Below, piece after piece: positions 33,607 to 41,305 of a stretch of 64,000 nucleotides of DNA. This DNA comes from JALUZX01 sp964561605. GTDB lineage: Bacteria > Planctomycetota > UBA1135 > JALUZX01. The DNA lies in assembly GCA_964561605.1 (NCBI GenBank), contig CAZLQD010000008.1, forward strand, positions 13,827 through 77,826. Direction: 5' to 3'. Each line of letters opens with the position of its first letter. Position 1 is the first letter of the stretch. The notes below the pieces were generated by a model. That model was not told the origin of the DNA. It did not search any database and was given only the letters and a program-made list of their open reading frames with translations. Made by a program: the position numbers and the translations under genes.

Positions 33607-34636
33607 GGGCCGGGCCGAGGGGAACCTTCCCCCACTGGTGGGGCACGAGGAGGTCCTGGGGGAGCAGTTGGCCGCCATCCACGCCGGAAGGGCCCACCAC
33701 GCCCTTTGCCTCACCGGTCCGTGGGGCGTGGGAAAAGCCTTGGCCGCCCGGCACCTGGGCCGGGCCTTCCTCTGTCCCGATCGGACACCCGAGGGGGCCT
33801 GCGGGGCCTGCCGTTCCTGCAGGAGGGTCGCCCTGGGGAGCCACCCGGACTGGCTGGAGGTCGTCCCTTCTGGCGGCTCCGCCAGGGGCGGGATTTCGGT
33901 GGACCAGATCCGAGAGGCGGCCGAGAGGGTCTGGCTGAAGCCCGGCGAGGGCGTGGGCCGGGTGATCCTCCTGGACGACGCCCACCTCATGGGCGAAGTG
34001 GCCCAGAACGCCCTGCTCAAGACCTTGGAGGAACCTCCTCCTTCCACACTCTTCCTCCTGGTCACACCCAGGACGGCCGAACTCCTTCCCACGGTACTCT
34101 CGCGGTGCCAGGTCCTCCGGTTCGCCCCTCTCTCGAGGGAGGAAGTGCGCCGGGTCCTCCTCTCCCTGGGAACCTGGGAGGAGGAAGACCTGGAGGAGGC
34201 CCTGGCCTTCTGCGAAGGGAGTCCCGGGGCTGCCCTGGCCTTCCTGGAAGAAGAAGGCCGACTCCTCAGGAAGGCCGCCCGGGAACTCCTGGAAGAACCC
34301 CCGGAGGAATGGGACCCCATCGAGAAGGCCCAGGCCGTTCTCAAAGGAGGAGGGGCGGCCAAGGGGGAGGAGGGGCTCACTCCCTCCCAGGCGAAACGGC
34401 GCAAGGCCTTGCTCTTCATCCAGCTCCTCCAGCAGGAGGGGGCCCGGGCTTTCCGGTCCTCTTTTCTTGAGGGGGAGGGGGGGGCGGCCTATGATCCGGG
34501 CCCCTCTCGGGAAGTAGAGGCCTGGCTGGATCGATGCTTTCAAGCGGAACAGAACATCCTTTGGAACCTGGACCCCCTCCTGGTCCTGGAGATCCTCCTG
34601 ATGGAGCTCTCCCGGACGGGGGTTCCGGGGAGGTGA
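33593..34636 (+). CDS. holB: DNA polymerase III delta' subunit-like clamp-loader protein
   Basis: The 347-residue protein starts with GTG at 33593 behind GGAGGAGG, inside the end of tmk. It shows the delta' pattern: a P-loop-like GPWGVGKAL, in which the Ser/Thr after Lys is Ala; a four-Cys zinc module (FLC...ACGACRSC); VILLDDAHLM; KTLEEPP; and the SRC motif (LSRCQVLRF). It is a structural partner in the clamp loader that opens the sliding clamp at replication forks. The degenerate P-loop fits a non-hydrolysing delta' subunit. The next gene, ricT, starts at the last base of its stop. Confidence 0.92.
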   Translation: MSSLEGRAEGNLPPLVGHEEVLGEQLAAIHAGRAHHALCLTGPWGVGKALAARHLGRAFLCPDRTPEGACGACRSCRRVALGSHPDWLEVVPSGGSARGGISVDQIREAAERVWLKPGEGVGRVILLDDAHLMGEVAQNALLKTLEEPPPSTLFLLVTPRTAELLPTVLSRCQVLRFAPLSREEVRRVLLSLGTWEEEDLEEALAFCEGSPGAALAFLEEEGRLLRKAARELLEEPPEEWDPIEKAQAVLKGGGAAKGEEGLTPSQAKRRKALLFIQLLQQEGARAFRSSFLEGEGGAAYDPGPSREVEAWLDRCFQAEQNILWNLDPLLVLEILLMELSRTGVPGR

Positions 34637-35883
34637 TGCCTCCGGGGGAGGCCCTTCCCGGCAAGGAGGGTGGAGAGGGAAGGCCCGAGGAGAAGGGGGC
34701 CCCAGGGGCCTTGAAGGGGGGGCCGGACTCGGAAGGGCGTGAGGGGGGAGAGGCCGGGGAAAGCCCGGTCCTGGGGGAAGGCCGGGAGGAAGAGCCCCGG
34801 GAGCAGGCCTATTTCGTCACCCTCCGTTACGGGAGGATGCGCCACAGAGGGACCTTCCTCGCCAAGGATCCCGACCTCTCCCCGGGAAGCTGGGTCCTGG
34901 CCCGAACCCCCAGGGGGGTGGAGCCGGGCCTGGTCATCTCCCTTCCCCGGACCCAGCCTCTCCCCACCCGGGGAGGGATTCCGGAAGAGGACCAGCAACC
35001 TGCCGGCGAGGTCCTTCGCAGGCTCCAGCCCGGCGAGGCCAAGCCTCCCTGGGAGGAGACCGGCCGTTTCAGCACCTTCTTCTTCGTGGGACAGGAGATG
35101 ATCCGCTCCCTTGGCCTGCCCATGAAGCTCACCGACGTGGAGGTCCTCCCCAGGAGGGAGAAAGCCGTCTTCTACTTCCTGGCGGACGGCAGGGTGGATT
35201 TCCGCCAGCTCGTCCGGAACCTGGCCCGGGCCCTGAAGATCCGGGTGGAGATGAAGCAGATCGGCGTGCGCGACGAGGCCCGCCTCAAGGGAACCTGCGG
35301 CCATTGCGGCCTCCCGCTGTGCTGCACCTCCTGGATCCGGAAGATGGCCCCGGTGAACATGAAGATGGCCAAGACCCAGAAGACCACCCTGGATCCGGAC
35401 AAGATCTCCGGGCGGTGCGGGAGACTCCTTTGTTGCCTCCGGTACGAAGAGGAGACCTACAAGGAGAACAGGAAGTCCCTGCCCCCGCGGAACTCCTGGG
35501 TGGAGACCCCCCAGGGAACGGGCCGGGTCGTGGCCCAGGAGGTCCTGATGTGCCGGGTCCGGGTGGTCCTTGCTTCGGGTGAGGTCCAGGTCTTCCCCCT
35601 GGAGGAGGTGAAGCCCGTTCCCCCTCCCAGGCCGGGCGAAGGGGGCGGCCAGGCGGGGAGGGCCCAGGCCGGTGCGGCTGGGGGGGGAGCGGGGAAGGCC
35701 AAGGAGACCCGGCCCTCCGCCAGGGGGGCCCGGGAGGGGAAGGAGGGACCTGCCGGTCCCGCCGGCGGCACCTCTCCCCAGGAGGGGAAGAAGGAGTCCC
35801 GCAAGAAGAAGGGGCGCAGGAGAAGGCGGCCCGGCAAGGGCGGTGGCCCCAGGAAGAGGCCCTCCCAGCCCCCTCAAGATTGA
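34636..35883 (+). CDS. ricT: PSP1/YaaT (RicT) family protein with basic tail
   Basis: A 415-residue cytoplasmic protein starting MPPGEALPGKE, with TGATG overlap to holB and GGGGAGG upstream. After a low-complexity acidic N-terminus, residues ~65-315 are the PSP1 domain: YFVTLRYGRMRHRGTFLA, EARLKGTCGHCGLPLCCTSW and GRCGRLLCCLRYEEE contain the conserved cysteines that hold an Fe-S cluster in RicT. In Bacillus, RicT acts with RicA and RicF in RNase Y-dependent mRNA processing. The last ~100 residues are a disordered Gly/Pro/Arg/Lys tail ending in runs of Arg and Lys, which suggests nucleic-acid contact. Linkage to holB and tmk is conserved in many bacteria. Confidence 0.92.
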   Translation: MPPGEALPGKEGGEGRPEEKGAPGALKGGPDSEGREGGEAGESPVLGEGREEEPREQAYFVTLRYGRMRHRGTFLAKDPDLSPGSWVLARTPRGVEPGLVISLPRTQPLPTRGGIPEEDQQPAGEVLRRLQPGEAKPPWEETGRFSTFFFVGQEMIRSLGLPMKLTDVEVLPRREKAVFYFLADGRVDFRQLVRNLARALKIRVEMKQIGVRDEARLKGTCGHCGLPLCCTSWIRKMAPVNMKMAKTQKTTLDPDKISGRCGRLLCCLRYEEETYKENRKSLPPRNSWVETPQGTGRVVAQEVLMCRVRVVLASGEVQVFPLEEVKPVPPPRPGEGGGQAGRAQAGAAGGGAGKAKETRPSARGAREGKEGPAGPAGGTSPQEGKKESRKKKGRRRRRPGKGGGPRKRPSQPPQD

Positions 35884-35946
35884 GGTCCTTTCCGTCGAAC
35901 CAGGAAGAGTAGAAACCCTGGTTTCCCGGCGGCAGGAGGACCTGAG

Positions 35947-36360
35947 ATGGCCTATCTGGGACTGGAAGAGCAGATCCAGGAAGTCCGGACCAAGGACCCC
36001 CGTTACAGGCGGGAGGCCTACTTCTTCCTCCTCGAGGCCCTGGATTTCACCCTGGACATGCTGGGCCGGTACGACTTGGAGGGGGAGGAGCGCCACGTGG
36101 GTCCCAGGGAGTACCTGGAAGGGATCCGGGAGTACGCCGTCTTCAAGTTCGGGCCCCTCGCAGGGCTCGTCCTCCGCAAGTGGGGGGTCCGCACCACCGA
36201 GGACCTGGGGGAGATCGTCTTCAACATGGTGGACTGCGGCCTCCTCCATTCCCGGCCGCAGGACCGGAAGGAAGACTTCCGCGGGGTCTTCGATTTCGAG
36301 GAGGCCTTCTCCTTCAAGGAGGCCCTCCGGATCGACTGGGAAGACCTGGCCTGGGAGTAG
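35947..36360 (+). CDS. Minf_1886 family protein (Planctomycetes/Verrucomicrobia conserved)
   Basis: A 137-residue protein matching the Minf_1886 family (TIGR04138). The N-terminal block YRREAYFFLLEALDFTLDML is followed by RHVGPREYLEGIREYA, then LVLRKWGVRTTEDLGEIVF and DCGLLHSRPQDRKEDF. No enzymatic motif or membrane segment is visible and the function is unknown. The family is essentially restricted to the PVC group, which is the main taxonomic clue in this window. It follows ricT by 63 bases. Confidence 0.92.
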   Translation: MAYLGLEEQIQEVRTKDPRYRREAYFFLLEALDFTLDMLGRYDLEGEERHVGPREYLEGIREYAVFKFGPLAGLVLRKWGVRTTEDLGEIVFNMVDCGLLHSRPQDRKEDFRGVFDFEEAFSFKEALRIDWEDLAWE

Positions 36361-36469
36361 GGCCTCCACCTTCCCCGGCCTTTCCATCGCCCTTTCCCTG
36401 GGCTAGCCTTTCCCTCCTGGTTTTCCGGGGTTCCGGGGGGGAGGGAGCCTGGAGAGAGGGTTTCTTCCT

Positions 36470-38317
36470 ATGGCCAAGGGAAGGCCTGCAACCTTGATCG
36501 AGAAGATCCTTTCGGCCCATTCCGGGGGAGGAGAGGTCCGCCCGGGGGAGATCGTGGAGATGGAGGTGGACGCCCGGGTCGCCCGGGACTTCGGCGGGGC
36601 CAACGTGGTGCGCCGCCTGGAGGAGGCGGGCCTGGGCGTGGACGATCCCTCCCGGACCTTCTTCACCCTGGACTGCAATCCCACGGGATGCGACCAGGGG
36701 TACGCCGCGAACCAGCACAGGATCCGTCTCTTCGCCAGGGCCCATGGAATCCGGGTCTATGATATCGACAGGGGGATCGGGACCCATCTCGCCGTGGAGG
36801 AGGGCTTCGCCCGGCCGGGAACCACCCTGGTCTCCACGGACTCCCACGCCAACATCGTGGGCGCCGTGGGGGCCTTCGGCCAGGGCATGGGCGACCAGGA
36901 CATCGCCTACGCCTTCGCCCGGGGGAAGGTCTGGTTCCAGGTGCCTCCCACGGTGAAGGTGGTCCTCAAGGGCCGGCCCGGCCCCCTTGCCTCCGCCAAG
37001 GACGTTGGACTTGCGCTTCTGCGGAAGTTCGGCGCCGCCGGGCTCCTGGGAATGGCGGCGGAGATCACCGGGGACTGGGCCCGGGAGGCCGGCCTGGAGG
37101 AGCGGCTCACCGTGGCCTCCCTGGCCACGGAGATGGGGGCCATCGCCGCCCTCTTCGTGCCCTCGGAGAAGGTGCTGGCCCAGCTTGGCCTTTCCGGGAC
37201 GGAGCCACCCCGGCCAGATCCAGGCGCGGAATACGCCGAGGTGATCGAAGTGGACCTGGAGGGGCTCGGCCCCCTGGTCTCCCGGCCGGGGAGTCCCCAG
37301 GACGTGGTTCCCGTCGAAGAAGTGCGGGGCACCCCTGTGGACTCGGCCTTCGTCGGGTCCTGCACCAACGGCCGCCTGGGCGACCTGAGGGCCGCCCTTG
37401 CCGCCCTTGGTGGGAGGAAGGTCGCCCCCGGCGTGGTCCTCAAGGTGGTTCCCGCCACGGACCGGGTCTGGCGGGAGGCCCTCGCCGGGGGGATCGTGGC
37501 GGGCCTCAAGGAGGCGGGGGCCCTCTTCTCCAACGCCGGGTGCGCCGGGTGCGCCGCCGGGCAGGTGGGCCAGACCGGCCCCGGCGAAGTGGAGGTGAGC
37601 ACGGGAAACCGGAATTTTCCGGGCAAGCAGGGGAAGGGCGAGGTCTGGCTGGCGTCCCCCGCCGTGGCGGCAGCCTCGGCGGCGGCGGGCTTTTTGACCG
37701 ATCCGGCCCACCTGCCGGAAAGGCCGAGATCCGTGGCCCTTCCGGGAAGGGGGGGCGGCGGGGGCGCCCCGCGGGCCTCCGCCGGAAGGAAGGCGGAAGG
37801 GAGGCCCGCTCCCCCCATGGTCGTGGAAGGCCGGGTCTGGGTGATTCCCCGGGAGAACGTGGACACCGACATGATCTACCACAACCGCCACCTGGCCGTG
37901 ACCGACCCGGCCGAGACGGGAAAATACGCTCTTGGGAATCTCCCGGGATGGGAGGACTTCCCCGAAAAGGCCCGCCCCGGCGACATCCTGGCGGCGGGGG
38001 CCAACTTCGGGGCGGGCTCGAGCCGCCAGCAGGCCGTGGACTGCTTCAAGGCCCTGGGGATCGCGGCGATCCTGGCGCCCTCCTTCGGGGCCATCTACCT
38101 GAGGAACGCCGTCAACTCCGCCCTTCCCGTCCTCGAGGCGGACCTCCTCTCGGCGGGGGTGGAGTCGGGCGAGGAGATCCGGGTGGACTTCGAGACCGGT
38201 GAGATCCTTCGGAAGAAGACGGGAGAAAGGATCCAGGGAAAGCCTATGAGCCGGGTCCAGAAGGAGATCTACCTGCGGGGCGGGCTTCTCGCCCCCGGGG
38301 AGGAGGAGGCGAAATGA
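36470..38317 (+). CDS. Aconitase/isopropylmalate-dehydratase family protein, large and small subunits fused
   Basis: In this 615-residue chain, residues ~1-420 are a LeuC-type large subunit and ~450-615 a LeuD-type swivelling small subunit, joined by a Gly/Ala-rich linker. Three cysteines for the 4Fe-4S cluster are present (GSCTNGRLGDL and GCAGCAAG). STDSHANIVGAVGAFGQG matches the family His block, and DTDMIYHNRHL with GAGSSRQQAVDC the small-subunit signatures. Two usual catalytic positions differ: the 'DH.vPt' motif reads LDCNPTG and 'GicHqv' reads GIGTHLA. It therefore hydrates or isomerises a dicarboxylic or tricarboxylic acid that may not be the usual one. It heads an operon with a second LeuCD pair and citrate-lyase-like genes; the stop overlaps the next ATG. 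Confidence 0.88.
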   Translation: MAKGRPATLIEKILSAHSGGGEVRPGEIVEMEVDARVARDFGGANVVRRLEEAGLGVDDPSRTFFTLDCNPTGCDQGYAANQHRIRLFARAHGIRVYDIDRGIGTHLAVEEGFARPGTTLVSTDSHANIVGAVGAFGQGMGDQDIAYAFARGKVWFQVPPTVKVVLKGRPGPLASAKDVGLALLRKFGAAGLLGMAAEITGDWAREAGLEERLTVASLATEMGAIAALFVPSEKVLAQLGLSGTEPPRPDPGAEYAEVIEVDLEGLGPLVSRPGSPQDVVPVEEVRGTPVDSAFVGSCTNGRLGDLRAALAALGGRKVAPGVVLKVVPATDRVWREALAGGIVAGLKEAGALFSNAGCAGCAAGQVGQTGPGEVEVSTGNRNFPGKQGKGEVWLASPAVAAASAAAGFLTDPAHLPERPRSVALPGRGGGGGAPRASAGRKAEGRPAPPMVVEGRVWVIPRENVDTDMIYHNRHLAVTDPAETGKYALGNLPGWEDFPEKARPGDILAAGANFGAGSSRQQAVDCFKALGIAAILAPSFGAIYLRNAVNSALPVLEADLLSAGVESGEEIRVDFETGEILRKKTGERIQGKPMSRVQKEIYLRGGLLAPGEEEAK

Positions 38318-39594
38318 ACCGGGGGATGACCATGGCCGGGGCCATCCTGGCCCGGAAGGCGGGAAAGGAGAAGGTCGAGACCGGGGAGATTCTCTTCGTG
38401 GAACCCGACATCCTCCTCTCCCACGACAACACGGCGGCCATCACGGCCAAGGTGGGGAGGCTCCTGGAAGAATACGGGTTGGCTGTACCTGACAGGCACG
38501 TGATCGTCCTGGACCACGTGGTCCCCCCGGCGACCGTGAAGTCGGCCCGGAACCACAAGGCCGTCAGGGAATACGTGGACCGGTACGGGGTGAAGCACTT
38601 CTTCGATGCGGGCAGGGGGATCTGCCACCAGGTGGTCGTCGAGGAGGGCCTGGCCCTTCCGGGGACCGTTGCGGTGGGAAGCGATTCGCATACCTGCACC
38701 TACGGCGCCCTGAACTGCCTGGCCGCGGGGATCGACAGGACCGAGGCGGCTGCCCTTCTGCTCACCGGGAAGACCTGGCTCAAGGTCCCGGCGGGGATCC
38801 TGGTGGAGTTGAGGGGACGGCTTCGGCCTCCCGTCTCGGCGAAGGACCTGGTCCTGGCCCTGGCCGGGAAGATCGGCGCTTCGGGAGCCAACTACCGCTC
38901 CTTGGAATTCACCGGGGACCTGGACGGTCTCTCCATGGAGGAGCGGCTCACCGTGGCCAACATGGGCGTCGAGATGGGGGCCAAGGCGGCGATCTTTCCT
39001 GCAGACCGGGTCCTGGAGGAATGGCTCGAAGGCCTGGGCGTGAGGAGGGAGGCCTGGGAAGGCGTTTCTCCTGGCCCGGAAGAGGCCTACGAAAGGAAGG
39101 TGACCCTGGACCTCTCCTCCCTGGAGCCCATGGCGGCCCTTCCCCACGCCGTGGACCGGGTGAAGCCCCTGGCCGAGGTGGAAGGCCTCGAGATCCAGCA
39201 GTGTTTCCTCGGGACCTGCACCAACGGGAGGCTTTCCGACCTGAAGACGGCGGCCCGGATCCTGGAAGGAAGGCGGATCCATCCGCGGGTCCGGCTCCTG
39301 GTCACCCCGGCCTCCCGGAGGGTCCTGGAGGAGGCCCTGGCCGAGGGGGTGATCGGGACCCTCGTCGCCGCAGGGGCCGTCCTCCTCCCCCCGGGGTGCG
39401 GTCCGTGCCTTGGGGCGCACCAGGGCGTCCTGGCTCCGGGGGAGAGGTGCTTGTCTACGGCAAACCGGAACTTCAAGGGCCGCATGGGCTCCCCCGAGGC
39501 GGAGATCTACCTCGCCTCGCCGGCATCCGTCGCCGCCTCGGCCCTGGAGGGGAGGATCACCAGGCCGGAGAAGTACTGGAGGGAGGAACGATGA
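38314..39594 (+). CDS. 3-isopropylmalate dehydratase/homoaconitase-type large subunit
   Basis: A 426-residue LeuC-family subunit with canonical residues: DHVVPPATVKSARNH, GRGICHQVVVEEG, GSDSHTCTYGALNCLAAG, the cluster Cys in GTCTNGRLSDL and the pair in PGCGPCLGAHQG. It forms a hydro-lyase with the small subunit encoded next, whose ATG overlaps its stop. The family includes isopropylmalate isomerase, homoaconitase, citraconase/mesaconase-type and dimethylmaleate hydratases. The surroundings (citrate-lyase-like genes, no leuA or leuB) speak against simple leucine synthesis. I give no gene symbol because the substrate is uncertain. Confidence 0.92.
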   Translation: MNRGMTMAGAILARKAGKEKVETGEILFVEPDILLSHDNTAAITAKVGRLLEEYGLAVPDRHVIVLDHVVPPATVKSARNHKAVREYVDRYGVKHFFDAGRGICHQVVVEEGLALPGTVAVGSDSHTCTYGALNCLAAGIDRTEAAALLLTGKTWLKVPAGILVELRGRLRPPVSAKDLVLALAGKIGASGANYRSLEFTGDLDGLSMEERLTVANMGVEMGAKAAIFPADRVLEEWLEGLGVRREAWEGVSPGPEEAYERKVTLDLSSLEPMAALPHAVDRVKPLAEVEGLEIQQCFLGTCTNGRLSDLKTAARILEGRRIHPRVRLLVTPASRRVLEEALAEGVIGTLVAAGAVLLPPGCGPCLGAHQGVLAPGERCLSTANRNFKGRMGSPEAEIYLASPASVAASALEGRITRPEKYWREER

Positions 39595-40082
39595 AGGTCT
39601 GGCGTTACGGGGACGATGTGAATACGGATCTGCTCTTTCCCGGGAAGTACACCTACACCTGCTCCACGCCCGAGGAGATCCTTCCCCACCTCTTCGAGGA
39701 CCTGGATCCCTCCTTCGCCTCTGGGGTGAAGCCCGGGGACGTGGTCCTGGCGGGGGAGAACTTCGGGTGCGGATCCTCCCGGGAGCAGCCCGTCGTGGGT
39801 CTCAAGGCCGCCGGCGTGGCGGCGGTCGTGGCCAAGAGCTTCGCAAGGATCTTCTTCCGGGCCGGCATCAACCAGGGACTTCCCCTGGTGGAGTGCCCCG
39901 CCGCTGTGGAGGCGTGGAAAGAGGGCATGGAAGTGGAGGTGGATTTTCCCGGCGGGAGGGTCCGGGTGGGGAAGGAGTGGTTCTCCTTTCCCAAGCCCCC
40001 TCCCGAGGTGATGGAGATCCTCCGGGACGGGGGTCTCCTGGCCCACGTGGAGAAGGTCCTGAAGGCGAGGAAAGGGGGCTGA
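39591..40082 (+). CDS. 3-isopropylmalate dehydratase/homoaconitase-type small subunit
   Basis: A 163-residue LeuD-family swivel domain starting MKVWRYGDDVNTDLLFPGKY and containing GENFGCGSSREQPVVGLK and FFRAGINQGLPLVE. The substrate-recognition loop after PGK reads YTYTCST rather than the YL-containing loop usual in isopropylmalate isomerases, which points to another substrate. Coupled by ATGA overlap to the large subunit and followed one base later by the CitD-CitE fusion gene. Confidence 0.92.
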   Translation: MKVWRYGDDVNTDLLFPGKYTYTCSTPEEILPHLFEDLDPSFASGVKPGDVVLAGENFGCGSSREQPVVGLKAAGVAAVVAKSFARIFFRAGINQGLPLVECPAAVEAWKEGMEVEVDFPGGRVRVGKEWFSFPKPPPEVMEILRDGGLLAHVEKVLKARKGG

Positions 40083-40083
40083 G

Positions 40084-41304
40084 ATGGGCAAGGGGCAGCC
40101 CGGCAAGGGAGTGGGCGCGGCGGGGCGTTACGGCGAGGGGGTCCGGGCCGACGCCAGGGTGAGGGTGGAACTTCGGGCCGAAGGGGGGATCGGCCTCCAG
40201 GTGACCTCTTCGGTGGAGGCCTTCTACGGGAGGAAGATCCGGGAGGAGGTGCTTTCGGGCCTGGAGGGGATGGGAGTGGAACACGCCCTGGTCACCGTGG
40301 AGGACCGGGGGGCCCTTCCTTTCGTCCTCCTGGCCCGGGTGGAGGCGGCCGTGAGGGCCGCCTGGCCGGACTGCCCGGGCCGGATCCTTCCTCCCGGGAG
40401 GCGGGAGCCCGGCCCGGAGAGCAGGAAGGACCGGCTTCGCCGGAGCAGGCTCTACCTTCCCGCCGACGAGCCCAGGTTCCTGGTGAATCCCGGTCTCTTC
40501 GGCGCCGACGGACTCATCCTGGACCTGGAGGACTCGGTGGCCCCCGAATCCAAGGCGCAAGCCCGGATCCTGGCCAGGAACGCCCTCCTTTGCATGGATT
40601 TCGGCGGGGCGGAACGGATGGTCCGGATCAACCAGGGCGCGGAGGGTGCCAGGGACCTGGAGGAGGTGGTCCCTGCCGGGCCCGATCTCATCCTCCTTCC
40701 CAAGGTGGAGGATGCCGATACGGTAAAGCGGGTCGAATCGGAGATCGAGGGGATCCGGAAGCGCCTCGGCCTGGAGAGGAGGATCTGGCTCATGCCCATC
40801 GTGGAGAGCGCCGCGGGAGTGCTCGCCGCCGGGGAGATCGCCGCCGCCTCCGAATCGGTGGCCGCCCTTGCCGTGGGCCTCGAGGACCTGACGGCCGATC
40901 TCGGGGCCGAGCGGACCAAGGAGGGCCGGGAGACCTTCACGGCCCGTTCCATGATCGTCCTGGCCGCCAGGGCGGCCGGCGTCCAGCCCATCGACACGGT
41001 CTTCAGCGACGTGGGGGACATGGAGGGGCTCATGCGGAGCGTGGAGGAGGCCCGGGCCCTGGGTTTCGAGGGGAAGGGTTGCATCCATCCCTCCCAGGTG
41101 GAAGTGGTCCACCGGGGATTCGCTCCCTCCCCCGAGGCGGTGGAGAAGGCGTCGAAGATCGTGAAGGCCTACGAGGAGGCCCGGGCGAGGGGCCTTGGTG
41201 TCGTCGCCTTGGGAACCAAGATGATCGACCCTCCCGTGGTGAAGAGGGCACTCCGGACGGTGGAACTGGCCAGGGAGCTGGGGCTCCTGGAAGGAGGGGA
41301 GTGA
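40084..41304 (+). CDS. Fused citrate-lyase acyl-carrier-like (CitD) and beta-subunit (CitE) protein
   Basis: Residues ~20-100 of this 406-residue protein are a CitD domain: GIGLQVTSSVEAFYGRKI, then VTVEDRGALPFVLLARVEAA. Residues ~115-406 are an HpcH/HpaI-type CitE lyase with RLYLPADEPRF, the acidic metal site LILDLEDSVAP, RINQ, LLPKVEDAD, MPIVESAAGV and GCIHPSQV. CitE cleaves citryl- or citramalyl-thioester to acetyl-thioester plus an oxo acid. In the CitD part, the position of the serine that carries the phosphoribosyl-dephospho-CoA group appears as Arg-Ala-Asp instead of Ser-Ser-Asp. The next gene encodes CitF. No citC, citG or citX gene is seen. Confidence 0.9.
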   Translation: MGKGQPGKGVGAAGRYGEGVRADARVRVELRAEGGIGLQVTSSVEAFYGRKIREEVLSGLEGMGVEHALVTVEDRGALPFVLLARVEAAVRAAWPDCPGRILPPGRREPGPESRKDRLRRSRLYLPADEPRFLVNPGLFGADGLILDLEDSVAPESKAQARILARNALLCMDFGGAERMVRINQGAEGARDLEEVVPAGPDLILLPKVEDADTVKRVESEIEGIRKRLGLERRIWLMPIVESAAGVLAAGEIAAASESVAALAVGLEDLTADLGAERTKEGRETFTARSMIVLAARAAGVQPIDTVFSDVGDMEGLMRSVEEARALGFEGKGCIHPSQVEVVHRGFAPSPEAVEKASKIVKAYEEARARGLGVVALGTKMIDPPVVKRALRTVELARELGLLEGGE

Positions 41305-41305
41305 G

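Noticed and set aside
36470..40082. Ordinary leucine-biosynthesis leuCD operon
   Set aside because: There are two different hydro-lyases, no leuA or leuB, and the downstream genes are citrate-lyase-like.
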